From Maricaulis alexandrii (GTDB lineage: Bacteria; Pseudomonadota; Alphaproteobacteria; Caulobacterales; Maricaulaceae): 64,000 nucleotides of DNA. The translations under genes were made by a program, and so were the position numbers. Position 1 is the first letter of the stretch. Every line of letters begins with the position of its first letter. Below are positions 25,507-33,973 of this stretch, piece by piece. The notes under the pieces were generated by a model. It was not told the DNA's origin and did not search any database. It was given only the letters and a program-made list of their open reading frames with translations. The stretch spans positions 186,001 to 250,000 of the forward strand of contig NZ_SWKP01000008.1 of assembly GCF_005871165.1 (NCBI RefSeq). The letters are read 5' to 3'.

Positions 25507-25983
25507 TCAGGCGTGGTCATGCTCGCACATGCCGCAATCGCGCTCATGATCATGACCGGCGCGGCTGCGCCGGCGCCAGTTCACGAAATGCGCCACGGCC
25601 AGAATGGTGACACCGCTCAGGGTCAGGATGGTTTCCGCCAGGCGCGGCACGATATGACTGGCACCGATCGCCATCAGGGCGAGACCGAACAGGCCGACGG
25701 CAAACAATTGCCATCCGCCCCGAACATTGCGCACACCCCAGCCCAGGCCGAGCAGCGAGACCGGCGCCGCCAAAGCGAGCAGGACCAGGTGCCAGTCATG
25801 GCTCAGACCCACGACCTCACCCAGCTCGGGCGCCAGCATGGGCGCGGCAGACGCGGCGGCCGGCAGGAGAAGACAGTGCAGCATGCAGATGAAGGACAAG
25901 CCGACGCCGGTCGCATCCAGCGTATTGCGGTGCGTGTGCGGGGCCTTGGGGGCCGGGTTCGAAGACAGGGGGTTGTGCGCCAT
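25507..25983 (-). CDS. MerC-domain membrane protein
   Basis: A 158-aa protein with four hydrophobic helices and the MerC-type Cys motif SFICMLHCLLLP in the first, plus a His/Cys-rich C-terminus (GHDHERDCGMCEHDHA) and a His-containing N-terminal tail. MerC was named for mercury uptake, but many chromosomal homologues sit near zinc regulation. A Zur-like dyad lies 25 bp before the start codon, so a role in zinc uptake or homeostasis is more likely than mercury. There are no mer genes nearby. Confidence 0.82.
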   Translation of the reverse strand: MAHNPLSSNPAPKAPHTHRNTLDATGVGLSFICMLHCLLLPAAASAAPMLAPELGEVVGLSHDWHLVLLALAAPVSLLGLGWGVRNVRGGWQLFAVGLFGLALMAIGASHIVPRLAETILTLSGVTILAVAHFVNWRRRSRAGHDHERDCGMCEHDHA

Positions 25984-26007
25984 GGGATCCGTATCGGGCT
26001 GATGTCA

Positions 26008-26022
26008 GTGATATAGTATAAC
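26008..26022. promoter_or_regulatory. Zur-like operator upstream of the MerC gene
   Basis: GTGATATAGTATAAC is a near-perfect dyad (GTxATA-TAG-TATxAC, one mismatch), matching the GTTATAnnnTATAAC-type sites of alphaproteobacterial Zur. It lies 25-39 bp before the ATG on the minus strand, where repressor binding would block the promoter. Confidence 0.5.
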
Positions 26023-26067
26023 GTTCCGGGTTTGGAAACCGCCCGGGAGTGTTTTTTTATCAGCCAG

Positions 26068-26106
26068 ACAAAAAGAGCGGGGCCGCCCGCAAGCCGCCCC
26101 GCTCTC
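26068..26106 (-). terminator. Terminator of the four-repeat protein gene
   Basis: The perfect stem AGAGCGGGGC / GCCCCGCTCT (26074-26105) is followed on the minus strand by TTTTTG. It lies 20 bp after the stop codon at 26126. Confidence 0.88.
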
Positions 26107-26125
26107 CATTCGATTGAAACCGGTA

Positions 26126-27886
26126 TTATTCCGGCTGCAGGAAGCCCAGCTCGGAAATGGCCAGCTGTGCCGGAGCCCCCTCGCCTTCCCAATAAGTGCC
26201 GACCCAGATGTCATAGACACCGGCCTGCGGCTCTTCGAAATGGATGCCCGGATTGAGCCCTTCGGACCCGTCATCATTGCAGACCCAATTGCCCGACGGA
26301 TCATTGATCACGAGCGTGGTATCGCTGTCGGACAGGGCCGAGATGTAGAGATCCAGCATGCCCGGCTCGAAGCTCAGTTCGAAGTCCGGCTGCGCCGTGA
26401 CATAGCCGCGGCAGGTTTGATCGGCGCCCTCTTCAGCGGCGATGTCTCCGCCGGCCACGAGGTCGACGACATAGGGATCCGGCGTGAAGCCGCCGGTCAG
26501 CTCAACGCTGCCGTAATTGCTCTCCAGCGAGAAGTCGAGCTGCGGGCTCGGCATGAATTCACTGCCCCAGCCCAGTTCGGAAATGTGCAGGGTGGCATCG
26601 GCCGCCGGGCCTTCCGAATAGGTGCCGACCCAGATGTCGTAGCGGCCCGATTGGGGATTGTCGAAGACCAGACCCGGATTGAGATCGCCGGCGCTGTCAT
26701 CATCACACCACCAGGACCCGTCCGGGGCATTGACGATCAGCGTCGCATCCCGGTCCGCCGTGGCGGAGATGTACAGGTCGAAGTCGCCGGCCGTGTAGGT
26801 GACGTCGTAGTCCGGGGCCGTCGTGGCATAGCCACGGCAGGACGCATCAACCGCTTCAGAGGCCGGCACATCGCCGCCCGCCTGCAGGGACACATTGTAA
26901 GGGTCCGGGGCAAAGCCCGCTGTCAGCTCGGTCGAACCGTAATTGGACGGCAGGGAGTAATCGAAGACCGGCGGCGTATCGACCGTGCCGAGATAGCCCG
27001 TTTCGGACACATAGACGGTCGCCGGGACATCCGCGCCGTCGGAATAGCGTGCCGCCCAGACCGCGTAGCGACCGGATTCGGGCTCATCGATCCGGATACC
27101 CGGATTCAGACCCACTTCGTCATCGCTGCAGAACATCTGGCCATTCGGGCCTTCCACCATCAGCGTGGTGTCGCTCTCGGATTCCATGGAGAAGTAGAGG
27201 CGGCGTTCGTCATTGGCCTCATAATCGACCCACAGGTCCGGCGCCTGGTCAGCATGACCCCAGCAGGAGGCGGTATTGCGGGACAGGTCGACATCACCAC
27301 CCGCCTGGACCGGGAAGGTCCGCGGGTCCGGACGGAAACCGGCGCGCAGGTTGGCCGAGCCATGTTCCGGCGCCAGAGCGGCGTTCGGTGCGCGCGAATA
27401 AACATTATCGGTGGAGAAGGCGAGTTCGGAAATATGGAGCATGGCCGGCTCATAACCGACGCCCGACCCGTAAGTGCCGACCCAAATGTTATAGGTGCCC
27501 GATTGCGGGTTCTCGATCATGACACCGGAGTTGAGACCGATCCCGTCGCCGTCATCATTGCAGGACCAGCTGCCATCGGGCTGATGCACGACCAGAACCG
27601 TATCCACGTCGGACACGGCCGACAGATACAGGTCGAAGGCATTGCCGGCCTGGAAGTCCAGATTGTAGGAGGGCTGGTGCGTGATATAGCCCCAGCACAT
27701 GTCGGACGCCTGCGCGGCATCAATCGCGCCCCCGGCCCGCAGCCCGACCGAGACCGGATCCGGTGCGAAACCGGAACTCAGCTGCATCGACCCGTAGGCG
27801 GGCGCCGCCGAGGGATCCTGGGCGTGGGCCTGCGCGGAAAAGAGCGCTGCAGCCAAGGCAACGCCAGTCATCAATTGAAGTTTCAT
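26126..27886 (-). CDS. Secreted protein with four tandem about 135-aa repeats
   Basis: A 586-aa protein with a signal peptide (cleavage near AHAQ, residue 23), preceded by GGGGGAG. The mature part is four homologous units starting near residues 30, 165, 305 and 450. Each has the pattern YGSxxLxxGFxPDP, xAGG, a Cys in CxGYxTxxP, DLYISAxSDxDTTLV, a second Cys in SWxCNDD, LNPGIxxxxPQSGxYDIWVGTY and LHISELG. The two Cys per unit probably form a disulfide, and the D/N-rich CNDD loop could bind calcium. The units resemble the beta-sandwich of pre-peptidase C-terminal (PPC) domains. No enzyme domain is attached. It has a monocistronic layout. Confidence 0.8.
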   Translation of the reverse strand: MKLQLMTGVALAAALFSAQAHAQDPSAAPAYGSMQLSSGFAPDPVSVGLRAGGAIDAAQASDMCWGYITHQPSYNLDFQAGNAFDLYLSAVSDVDTVLVVHQPDGSWSCNDDGDGIGLNSGVMIENPQSGTYNIWVGTYGSGVGYEPAMLHISELAFSTDNVYSRAPNAALAPEHGSANLRAGFRPDPRTFPVQAGGDVDLSRNTASCWGHADQAPDLWVDYEANDERRLYFSMESESDTTLMVEGPNGQMFCSDDEVGLNPGIRIDEPESGRYAVWAARYSDGADVPATVYVSETGYLGTVDTPPVFDYSLPSNYGSTELTAGFAPDPYNVSLQAGGDVPASEAVDASCRGYATTAPDYDVTYTAGDFDLYISATADRDATLIVNAPDGSWWCDDDSAGDLNPGLVFDNPQSGRYDIWVGTYSEGPAADATLHISELGWGSEFMPSPQLDFSLESNYGSVELTGGFTPDPYVVDLVAGGDIAAEEGADQTCRGYVTAQPDFELSFEPGMLDLYISALSDSDTTLVINDPSGNWVCNDDGSEGLNPGIHFEEPQAGVYDIWVGTYWEGEGAPAQLAISELGFLQPE

Positions 27887-27996
27887 TCTCGATCTCCCCC
27901 TAGTGAGATGTCCCTATTTCAGCATTCTTTCCGGTCGATTGCATCCCAAAACAAGCGGCCTGAATGCGCGCTGAACGGGATCGGCACCATCCCGCC

Positions 27997-29427
27997 CTAT
28001 TTCTCCGTGTCCGTCGCTGGCCCCAGCGCCTCCGACGCTTCAGCCGGGCCTTCTTCCGCTTCCTCGTCTTCCTCCGCCTTGGTATCCGCCTCCTCGATCC
28101 AGCGGTCCATCACGGTGCAGGCCGTCAGGTCGCCGGTGACGTTCACGGCCGTCCGGCACATATCGAGAATCCGGTCCACACCCAGCAGCACCGCCACACC
28201 GGCCGGTGGAATGCCGATCGAGGCCAGGACGCCGGTCAGAATGACGATCCCGACACCGGGCGTAGAGGGACTGCCGATGGAGGCGCCGATCACCGTCACG
28301 GCAAGCAGGATGAAGTCGGCCACGGACAGGTCGACCTGGAAGAGCTGCGCCATGAACAGGGCGGCCACCGTCTGGTAAAGCGCGGTGCCATCCATGTTCA
28401 CCGTCGCACCCAGCGGGATGATGAACCGGCTGATCGCCGGGCGCACTTTCAAGCGTGTCTCGGCGATTTTGAGCGAGAGCGGCATGGTCGCGGCCGAGCT
28501 CGACGTGGAAAAAGCCAGAAGCTGTGCATCGAGGACCTGACGCAGGAAATGCACCGGATTGCGCCGCCCCAGGACCAGTACAATCAGCAGATAGACCAGC
28601 AGAAGCAGGACCAGCCCGCCCAGCACGCACAGGATATAGGCGGACAGGGAGACCAGGGCGGACAGTCCGACCCGCATCACGAAGTCACAGATGAGGCCGA
28701 ACACGGCGATCGGCGCCAGCCTCATCGCCCAGCCCACGATCACCAGAGCCGCTTCCTGGACCACCTGGACGAGATGGATCAGCGGACGGGTCCGCTCCGC
28801 ATCCAGGCTGACCAGGGCAACACCGGCGAGGACAGCCGCGATCACGATCTGCAGCATGTTCTGGGTCAGGAGCGCCGACGACAGATTGGCCGGGATCAAG
28901 GCGGCCAGCCCTTCGACAATCGCATCGGATGCCGGAACCGCAGCGACCGCTGTTTCCTCGATGTCCGGCACGGCGTCAACCGGCATGTGCCCGAGCACGC
29001 CGGGGTCCACCAGTGTGCCCGGTGCGACCCACAGGGCCACACCGGCGCCCAGCAGGACGGCCAGGGTCGTGGTCGCGAGAAAATAGGGCAGGATGCGACT
29101 GGCGACCCGCCGCAACATGGCCGCATCCCCCGAGGCGCAAATGCCCAATATGATGGAGGAGGTGACCAGAGCGATCACCACCATCTGGATCAGGTTGAGG
29201 AATACCAGGCCCGGAAGGCGCAGCCAGGGTCCCAACTCATTGGCTTGCGCAATCGAGACGGACACGACACTGCCGACACTCGGGGCCAACAGCGCGCCCA
29301 GCGCGACACCCCCGACCATGGCGATCAGGATCTGTGCCCAGAGCCGGCTGGACAGGAGACCACTGACAGCCCGCAATTTCAGCGCATGGCGCGTACGGGC
29401 AGTGCGATGACGGCGCCAGGTCAGCAT
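27997..29427 (-). CDS. Dicarboxylate/amino acid:cation symporter (DAACS family)
   Basis: A 476-aa transporter of the GltP/DctA type. Family hallmarks are the re-entrant loop TSSSAATMPLSLK, the substrate/cation site GATVNMDGTALYQ and the second hairpin GSPSTPGVGIVIL followed by DRILDMCRTAVNVTGD. It imports glutamate, aspartate or C4-dicarboxylates with sodium or protons. A positively charged N-terminal tail precedes TM1, and the C-terminal tail is unusually acidic (EEADTKAEEDEEAEEGPAEA). The N-terminal half has a long loop (VDPGVLGHMPVDAVPDIEETA) typical of the longer members. Confidence 0.92.
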   Translation of the reverse strand: MLTWRRHRTARTRHALKLRAVSGLLSSRLWAQILIAMVGGVALGALLAPSVGSVVSVSIAQANELGPWLRLPGLVFLNLIQMVVIALVTSSIILGICASGDAAMLRRVASRILPYFLATTTLAVLLGAGVALWVAPGTLVDPGVLGHMPVDAVPDIEETAVAAVPASDAIVEGLAALIPANLSSALLTQNMLQIVIAAVLAGVALVSLDAERTRPLIHLVQVVQEAALVIVGWAMRLAPIAVFGLICDFVMRVGLSALVSLSAYILCVLGGLVLLLLVYLLIVLVLGRRNPVHFLRQVLDAQLLAFSTSSSAATMPLSLKIAETRLKVRPAISRFIIPLGATVNMDGTALYQTVAALFMAQLFQVDLSVADFILLAVTVIGASIGSPSTPGVGIVILTGVLASIGIPPAGVAVLLGVDRILDMCRTAVNVTGDLTACTVMDRWIEEADTKAEEDEEAEEGPAEASEALGPATDTEK

Positions 29428-29587
29428 GGGCTTGATCCGTTACGGTCTGGACGAACCCTGTCATGACCGGATTTTCAGTCGGGGTAAACCGGTCGGCTTG
29501 CCGCAGCCGGGTACGGGCCGGATGCCAGCCGGGATTCCCTTCCGGGAAGAGGGGTTATAGCTTGCGCGCACCAACAGGACGCGCCGC

Positions 29588-30877
29588 ATGCTGACCCCCT
29601 CGCTCGACATTTTTCGCCACCAGCCCTACCGGCACTACTGGATCATGCGCCAATCCCTGTCGGCCGCCCGGCAGATGCAGGCCGTGGCGATCGGCTGGCA
29701 GGTCTATGATGTGGCCCGCGAAACCCGGTCGATCGAGGAGTCCGCGCTCATGCTCGGCTTTGTCGGTCTGGCCCAGTTCGCACCGGTCTTCTTCCTGTCA
29801 CTGGTGGGCGGTCAGGCGGCCGACCGGCTGGACCGCAAACTCATCCTCGTCGTGACCAATCTGGTCCGCGTGGCCTGCGCCCTGGTTCTGGCGATCAGCC
29901 CGTTTTACGCCAATGAGATGACGCTCTGGCTGGTGTTCGGAGCGGCCATTCTGCTGGGTGTGATGCATGCCTTCTCACCGGCCGCTGCCAGCGCCCTCCT
30001 GCCCCGCATCGTGCCGCGCGAAGACATGCGGCAGGCGATCGCCTGGAACTCACTGGGCTTCCAGGGCGCGGCCATTGGCGGCCCGGCCCTGGGCGGGCTG
30101 CTCTACATTCTGGGACCGTCGACGGTCTATCTCGTCAGCGCCGGCCTGCTCCTCCTCGCCACCCTGGCCATCGCCACTGCGAGAACCCCGTCGCACGAAA
30201 AGATCACCGGCCAGTCGGGCTGGAAGATGACGCTGCAGGGTCTGCGCTATGTGCGCGACAACAAGATCGTGCTCGGCGCCATTTCCCTGGATCTGGTCGT
30301 CGTCCTGTTCGGCGGCGTGACGGCCCTGCTCCCGGTCTTCGCCCGCGATGTGCTGATGACGGACACGGTCGGGCTCGGCCTGCTCCGGACAGCGCCGGCC
30401 GTGGGAGCGGCGATTGTCGCCTTCCTACTGGCCACCCGCCCCCTGACCCGGAAGATCGGCCTGTGGATGCTCGGCGCCATCGCCGTCTACGGCATCGCCA
30501 TGATCGGCTTTGCCCTGTCGACCGTCCTCCTCCTGTCCCTGATCGCCTTGGCCATCACCGGCGCGGCGGACATGATTTCGGTCTTCATCCGCCAATCCAT
30601 CATCCAGCTCGCCACGCCCATGGACATGCGCGGCCGGGTCTCCTCGGTCGAGTTCATCTTCATCTCGGCGTCCAACGAGCTGGGCGAGTTCGAAAGTGGT
30701 GTGGCCGCCCGCTTCCTGGGGCCGATCGGGGCCGTCCTGATGGGCGGCGTCCTGGCCCTGGTCACCGCTGCGGCCTGGTTCAGACTTTTCCCGCAACTCG
30801 CCCGCACCGACGAGCTGGAGCATGTCGAGGAACACGGGGCGGACGATGCCGACAAGGGCGCCGGCAAACCGGCCTGA
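29588..30877 (+). CDS. Major facilitator superfamily transporter (EntS/MFS_3-like)
   Basis: A 429-aa protein with about 12 membrane helices, starting FRHQPYRHYWIMRQSLSAARQMQAVAIGWQVYD, the usual opening of the MFS_3 group that includes the enterobactin exporter EntS. The MFS loop motif is GGQAADRLDRKLILV. It ends in an acidic soluble tail. The substrate is unknown; drug or siderophore export is typical. It has no siderophore genes nearby. It converges on infC across a shared terminator. Confidence 0.87.
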   Translation: MLTPSLDIFRHQPYRHYWIMRQSLSAARQMQAVAIGWQVYDVARETRSIEESALMLGFVGLAQFAPVFFLSLVGGQAADRLDRKLILVVTNLVRVACALVLAISPFYANEMTLWLVFGAAILLGVMHAFSPAAASALLPRIVPREDMRQAIAWNSLGFQGAAIGGPALGGLLYILGPSTVYLVSAGLLLLATLAIATARTPSHEKITGQSGWKMTLQGLRYVRDNKIVLGAISLDLVVVLFGGVTALLPVFARDVLMTDTVGLGLLRTAPAVGAAIVAFLLATRPLTRKIGLWMLGAIAVYGIAMIGFALSTVLLLSLIALAITGAADMISVFIRQSIIQLATPMDMRGRVSSVEFIFISASNELGEFESGVAARFLGPIGAVLMGGVLALVTAAAWFRLFPQLARTDELEHVEEHGADDADKGAGKPA

Positions 30878-30884
30878 TCCGGAA

Positions 30885-30917
30885 TCAAAAACGGCGCCCC
30901 GCGGGGCGCCGTTTTCG
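30885..30917. terminator. Bidirectional terminator between the MFS gene and infC
   Basis: AAAACGGCGCCCC / GGGGCGCCGTTTT is a near-perfect long stem at 30887-30916, with A/T-rich ends on both sides. Confidence 0.9.
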
Positions 30918-30939
30918 TGTGTGATGAAGGTCGGGCCGA

Positions 30940-31479
30940 TCAGCGCGGCGCCATCACCATGACCATCAGACGACCTTCGAGCTTCGGCTCGAATTCCACC
31001 TTGGCCACTTCGGCGAAGTCTTCCTTGACCCGGTTCATGATATCCATGCCGCGGTCCTGGTGCGCCATTTCGCGGCCCCGGAAGCGCAGGGTCACCTTGA
31101 CCTTGTCGCCCGCCTCGAAAAAGCGCGTCATCGCCTTCGTCTTCACCTGATAGTCGTGAATGTCGATGTTCGGACGCATCTTGATCTCTTTGATCTCGAC
31201 GGTCTTCTGCTTCTTCTTGGCCTCGGCCTTTTTCTTTTGTTCCTGGTATTTCAGCTTGCCGTAATCGACGATCTTGCAGACCGGCGGATCAGCATTCGGG
31301 GACACTTCGACAAGATCGAGTCCCACTTCTTCGGCGGCCTCAAGGGCTGCCTCGACAGGCATGATGCCTTGTTTTTCGCCGTTTTCGTCGATCAGGAGGA
31401 CCCGCGGTACGCGGATATCCCGGTTGGTGCGCGGCCCCTCTTTCTTGGGCGGTTGCGCCTGGTGCGGTCTACGGGCTAT
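30940..31479 (-). CDS. infC: Translation initiation factor IF-3 with a probable ATA start
   Basis: Predicted IF-3 of 179 aa. The N-domain has [27 protein letters not shown] and [22 protein letters not shown], the linker is Lys-rich, and the C-domain has [26 protein letters not shown]. No in-frame ATG precedes the conserved region. The frame can be opened at TTG 31506 or at ATA 31479. AGGGAG lies 8 nt before the ATA, and starting there gives the normal (I)ARRPHQ... N-terminus and length, so ATA is chosen. IF-3 genes characteristically use rare AUU/AUA-type starts for self-regulation. Confidence 0.9.
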   Translation of the reverse strand: MARRPHQAQPPKKEGPRTNRDIRVPRVLLIDENGEKQGIMPVEAALEAAEEVGLDLVEVSPNADPPVCKIVDYGKLKYQEQKKKAEAKKKQKTVEIKEIKMRPNIDIHDYQVKTKAMTRFFEAGDKVKVTLRFRGREMAHQDRGMDIMNRVKEDFAEVAKVEFEPKLEGRLMVMVMAPR

Positions 31480-31516
31480 GGCCTTGTCTCCCTTGTGGCC
31501 CTTCAAGCTGAAGCAT
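31469..31516 (-). CDS. Short upstream ORF overlapping the infC start
   Basis: ATG at 31516, preceded by GGAGGG at 6-nt spacing, opens 15 codons ([15 protein letters not shown]) ending in TAG at 31469. The frame differs from infC, and the uORF stop lies just past the ATA start of infC. Good initiation signals are visible. A leader-peptide or translational-coupling role is inference, and it could also be chance. Confidence 0.35.
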   Translation of the reverse strand: MLQLEGPQGRQGHSP

Positions 31517-31591
31517 ACTAATCCCTCCGAGCCGTCGCCGGATCAAGTCCAAAGCGGCAATTCACGCCGGTGGCCGGTCGGGAAGCCGCGC

Positions 31592-31619
31592 ACTATGGTC
31601 AAATGAGCACATTTGGCAA
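31592..31619 (-). promoter_or_regulatory. Possible infC promoter
   Basis: On the minus strand TTGCCA (31614-31619) and CATAGT (31592-31597) are 16 bp apart, about 75 bp before the short upstream ORF. The match is moderate. Confidence 0.35.
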
Positions 31620-31682
31620 GCGCGCTGGCCTGTAACTGGGGTTTTGGGGCTGCTGAATCAAGCCGGGATCGGTAATGCCGCG

Positions 31683-32666
31683 TCACGCGGCGGCCGGTTC
31701 CCGGTTGAATCCGCCGGCAAACTTCATCGCCGCGATAGCCTCTTCCGGCGTCACCTGGGCCAGGGTCGTGGCGTGCATCAGGATCACCGGTTCCTCGCCG
31801 CGCGGGGCAATCAGCGCAGGATCCTCGACATTGCCGTAAAGGGCCAGCGCCGGAGCCCCGGACGCGACCAGGAGATGCAGGAGCGGCGTATCCTCGCCGA
31901 AGACAAAGCTCGCATGCCGGGCCAGCCCGGCCAGCTGGGCCAGCTTGGCCTTGCCGGTTATGTCGCGGGCACCCGGCGTGACATGCGCGACATGGCGGCC
32001 CACATCCCGCGTGTCCGGCCCGCCGACTATGGCGGGCGTGATGCCGGCCTGCTGCAGCTCATGCGCCAGGGCCGCCCATTTTTCCTGCGGCCAGCGCAAG
32101 GGCGCCTTCACTGTATCGCCCGCCGGGGCCAGCAGCGCGAACGGGCCGTTGAGACCGAAATATTCCGGATCCAGCATGCGGGACTTCTTTGCCAGGAAAT
32201 CAACCCAGCTGGCATCCGGTGCCGGAGCCCCGCCAAGCGGATAATGGTCCGGCCCCGTCCCGAGGACGGCATTCAGCTTGCCGCCGACCTCATCCACCGG
32301 ATGCTGGCCGGTCTTGCCGGTCGGTGCGACCTCGACCCACTGACAGCGCGAGAACCGGAACAGCTTCTTGAGTTTCCGGGAATCGGAGTCACCGACCAGG
32401 TCGAACACGCGGCTGGGCTTGGTCAGCTTGATCCGCTTGTCCCGCAGACCGGCCATCGGACGCGTATCCGGCAAGGCGTCGATCTCGATCGCGTTGAAAT
32501 AGGGGCTGTGCTTGAGAAAGCTCTCATAGTCCGGCGTCGTCAGCAGGATGATACGGTCGCGCCGGAACACGTCGCGGATCTGCCGCGCAGCCGCAAGCAT
32601 GCGCACCGTCGAGGCCAAATCGCCCCAATGCAGGACGTAGGTGATGTCACGCTGCGGTTCGTTCAT
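31683..32666 (-). CDS. Glycosyltransferase family 9 (heptosyltransferase-like)
   Basis: A 327-aa protein of the LPS heptosyltransferase fold. The N-terminal Rossmann part is ITYVLHWGDLASTVRMLAAARQIRDVF, and the C-terminal donor-binding region runs ALLAPAGDTVKAPLRWPQEKWAALAHEL to FVFGEDTPLLHLLVASGAPALALYG, close to the usual GxDxGxxHLAAA motif but with Glu-Asp-Thr replacing the common residues. It should add a sugar to lipopolysaccharide core in the inner leaflet. It overlaps the upstream glycosyltransferase by 4 bp (ATGA). Confidence 0.85.
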   Translation of the reverse strand: MNEPQRDITYVLHWGDLASTVRMLAAARQIRDVFRRDRIILLTTPDYESFLKHSPYFNAIEIDALPDTRPMAGLRDKRIKLTKPSRVFDLVGDSDSRKLKKLFRFSRCQWVEVAPTGKTGQHPVDEVGGKLNAVLGTGPDHYPLGGAPAPDASWVDFLAKKSRMLDPEYFGLNGPFALLAPAGDTVKAPLRWPQEKWAALAHELQQAGITPAIVGGPDTRDVGRHVAHVTPGARDITGKAKLAQLAGLARHASFVFGEDTPLLHLLVASGAPALALYGNVEDPALIAPRGEEPVILMHATTLAQVTPEEAIAAMKFAGGFNREPAAA

Positions 32667-33805
32667 GGGACCGAGTTTAGAACCTCATGATAGACCCGCA
32701 AAGTCGAAGCTTGCAGGGCCGCGGTAGAAAAATGCTCACTGACATGGTCACGTGCCCGGCCGCCCATGGCTGAACGGTCCTCGGGCGACAGGCAGAGCGC
32801 GCCCTCAATGGCCGCCGCCAGAGCCTCATCATCCCCCGGCGTGACACGCCAGCCGGTCTCCGAATGCAGGATCACCTCCTGTGCACCGCCATGATCCGCC
32901 GCGATGACCGGAACCTCCATGGCTCCCGCCTCGGCTGCGGTCCGGCCGAAGGCTTCCGGCTCGTTGGACGGCGTCAGGACCAGGTCGCTCAGCGCAAAGG
33001 CGGCCGGCATGTCGGTACAATGTCCGACCAAGCGCACATCTTCCGTCACGTCTTCAGAGCGGATCAGGTCGCGGAGTTCCGCCACATAGGCATCCCGGCC
33101 CTGTGCATCACCGGCCAGCACGAGAAGCGGCTGATCGATTTCACCATGGCGCCGGATCCGGCCCATCGCCCGGATCGCCTCACGCTGGCCTTTCCATCCG
33201 GTCAGTCGTCCCGGCAGGAGGAGGACGGCGCGATCCTCCGGCAAATCCCAGGCGCCGGACAGGGCCGAGACGCGATCATCGGACACGGCGCTGCGCTTGA
33301 AGCGCTCCAGCTCCACACCACGCGGAATCACCCGGACACGGGGCGCGGCGAAGGGGTGTTCGTGCGTGATGTGATCGGCGATGAACTGGGAATTGGCGAT
33401 AACGAGCTCGCCCCGGGCCATGACGGAATTATACCGCCGCTTCAACGCGGAGCGGGCATTATAGGTTCCGTGATAGGTGGTGACGAAATGGACACGCGTG
33501 CGGTCGCTCGCCCATTTCGCGCTCCAGGCCGGCGCGCGGGACCGGGCGTGCACGATCTCAACCCCCTCTTTCCGGATCAGGGCTGCGAGCCGGTTCGTAT
33601 TCTGCCACAGGGTGATCGGGTTCTTGGAGGCCAGTGGCATCCGGACCAACCGGCCGCCCAGCGCCTCCAATTCGCCTTCCAGCCGCCCGCCCTGACTGGC
33701 GACCAGGGCCTCGCCGCCCTCGGCGATGATGGCTTCCGCCACTTCCAGCGTCGTCCGCTCGGCACCGCCGGCATCGAGTTCGGGAATGACCTGGAGAATC
33801 TTCAT
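32663..33805 (-). CDS. Glycosyltransferase family 4
   Basis: A 380-aa GT-B enzyme, MKILQVIPELDAGGAERTTLEVAEAI, with the acceptor-side glycine loop AGGAERT and the donor motif EPEAFGRTAAEAGAMEVPVIAADHGGAQEVI (the EAFG...E pair of GT4). It transfers a sugar from a nucleotide or lipid donor, probably for LPS or another surface glycan, and is coupled to the GT9 gene. The start is set at MKILQ; a frame extending 15 codons upstream lacks conserved content. Confidence 0.88.
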   Translation of the reverse strand: MKILQVIPELDAGGAERTTLEVAEAIIAEGGEALVASQGGRLEGELEALGGRLVRMPLASKNPITLWQNTNRLAALIRKEGVEIVHARSRAPAWSAKWASDRTRVHFVTTYHGTYNARSALKRRYNSVMARGELVIANSQFIADHITHEHPFAAPRVRVIPRGVELERFKRSAVSDDRVSALSGAWDLPEDRAVLLLPGRLTGWKGQREAIRAMGRIRRHGEIDQPLLVLAGDAQGRDAYVAELRDLIRSEDVTEDVRLVGHCTDMPAAFALSDLVLTPSNEPEAFGRTAAEAGAMEVPVIAADHGGAQEVILHSETGWRVTPGDDEALAAAIEGALCLSPEDRSAMGGRARDHVSEHFSTAALQASTLRVYHEVLNSVP

Positions 33806-33973
33806 GAAAGGGAACACGTCGCGCGGGCAGGAAGACGTCTCTTGTTTCACACCTTCCCGCTGAAAACAAACGGGCAGGCGTGCTGAACCCGCCCTGCATG
33901 ATGCCTTTGTAACGCGTCGTGCGATGGACGGCAGGCGTTGCGAGAACTAGCGTGGCCCTGTCCAGTCGCGAGT

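Noticed and set aside
25507-25983. A mercury-resistance locus based on the MerC domain
   Set aside because: No merA, merT, merP or merR accompanies it, and the upstream dyad is Zur-like rather than MerR-like.
26114-28378. A 754-codon plus-strand frame opposite the four-repeat protein and the symporter
   Set aside because: Its apparent internal repeats only mirror the repeats of the real gene on the other strand.
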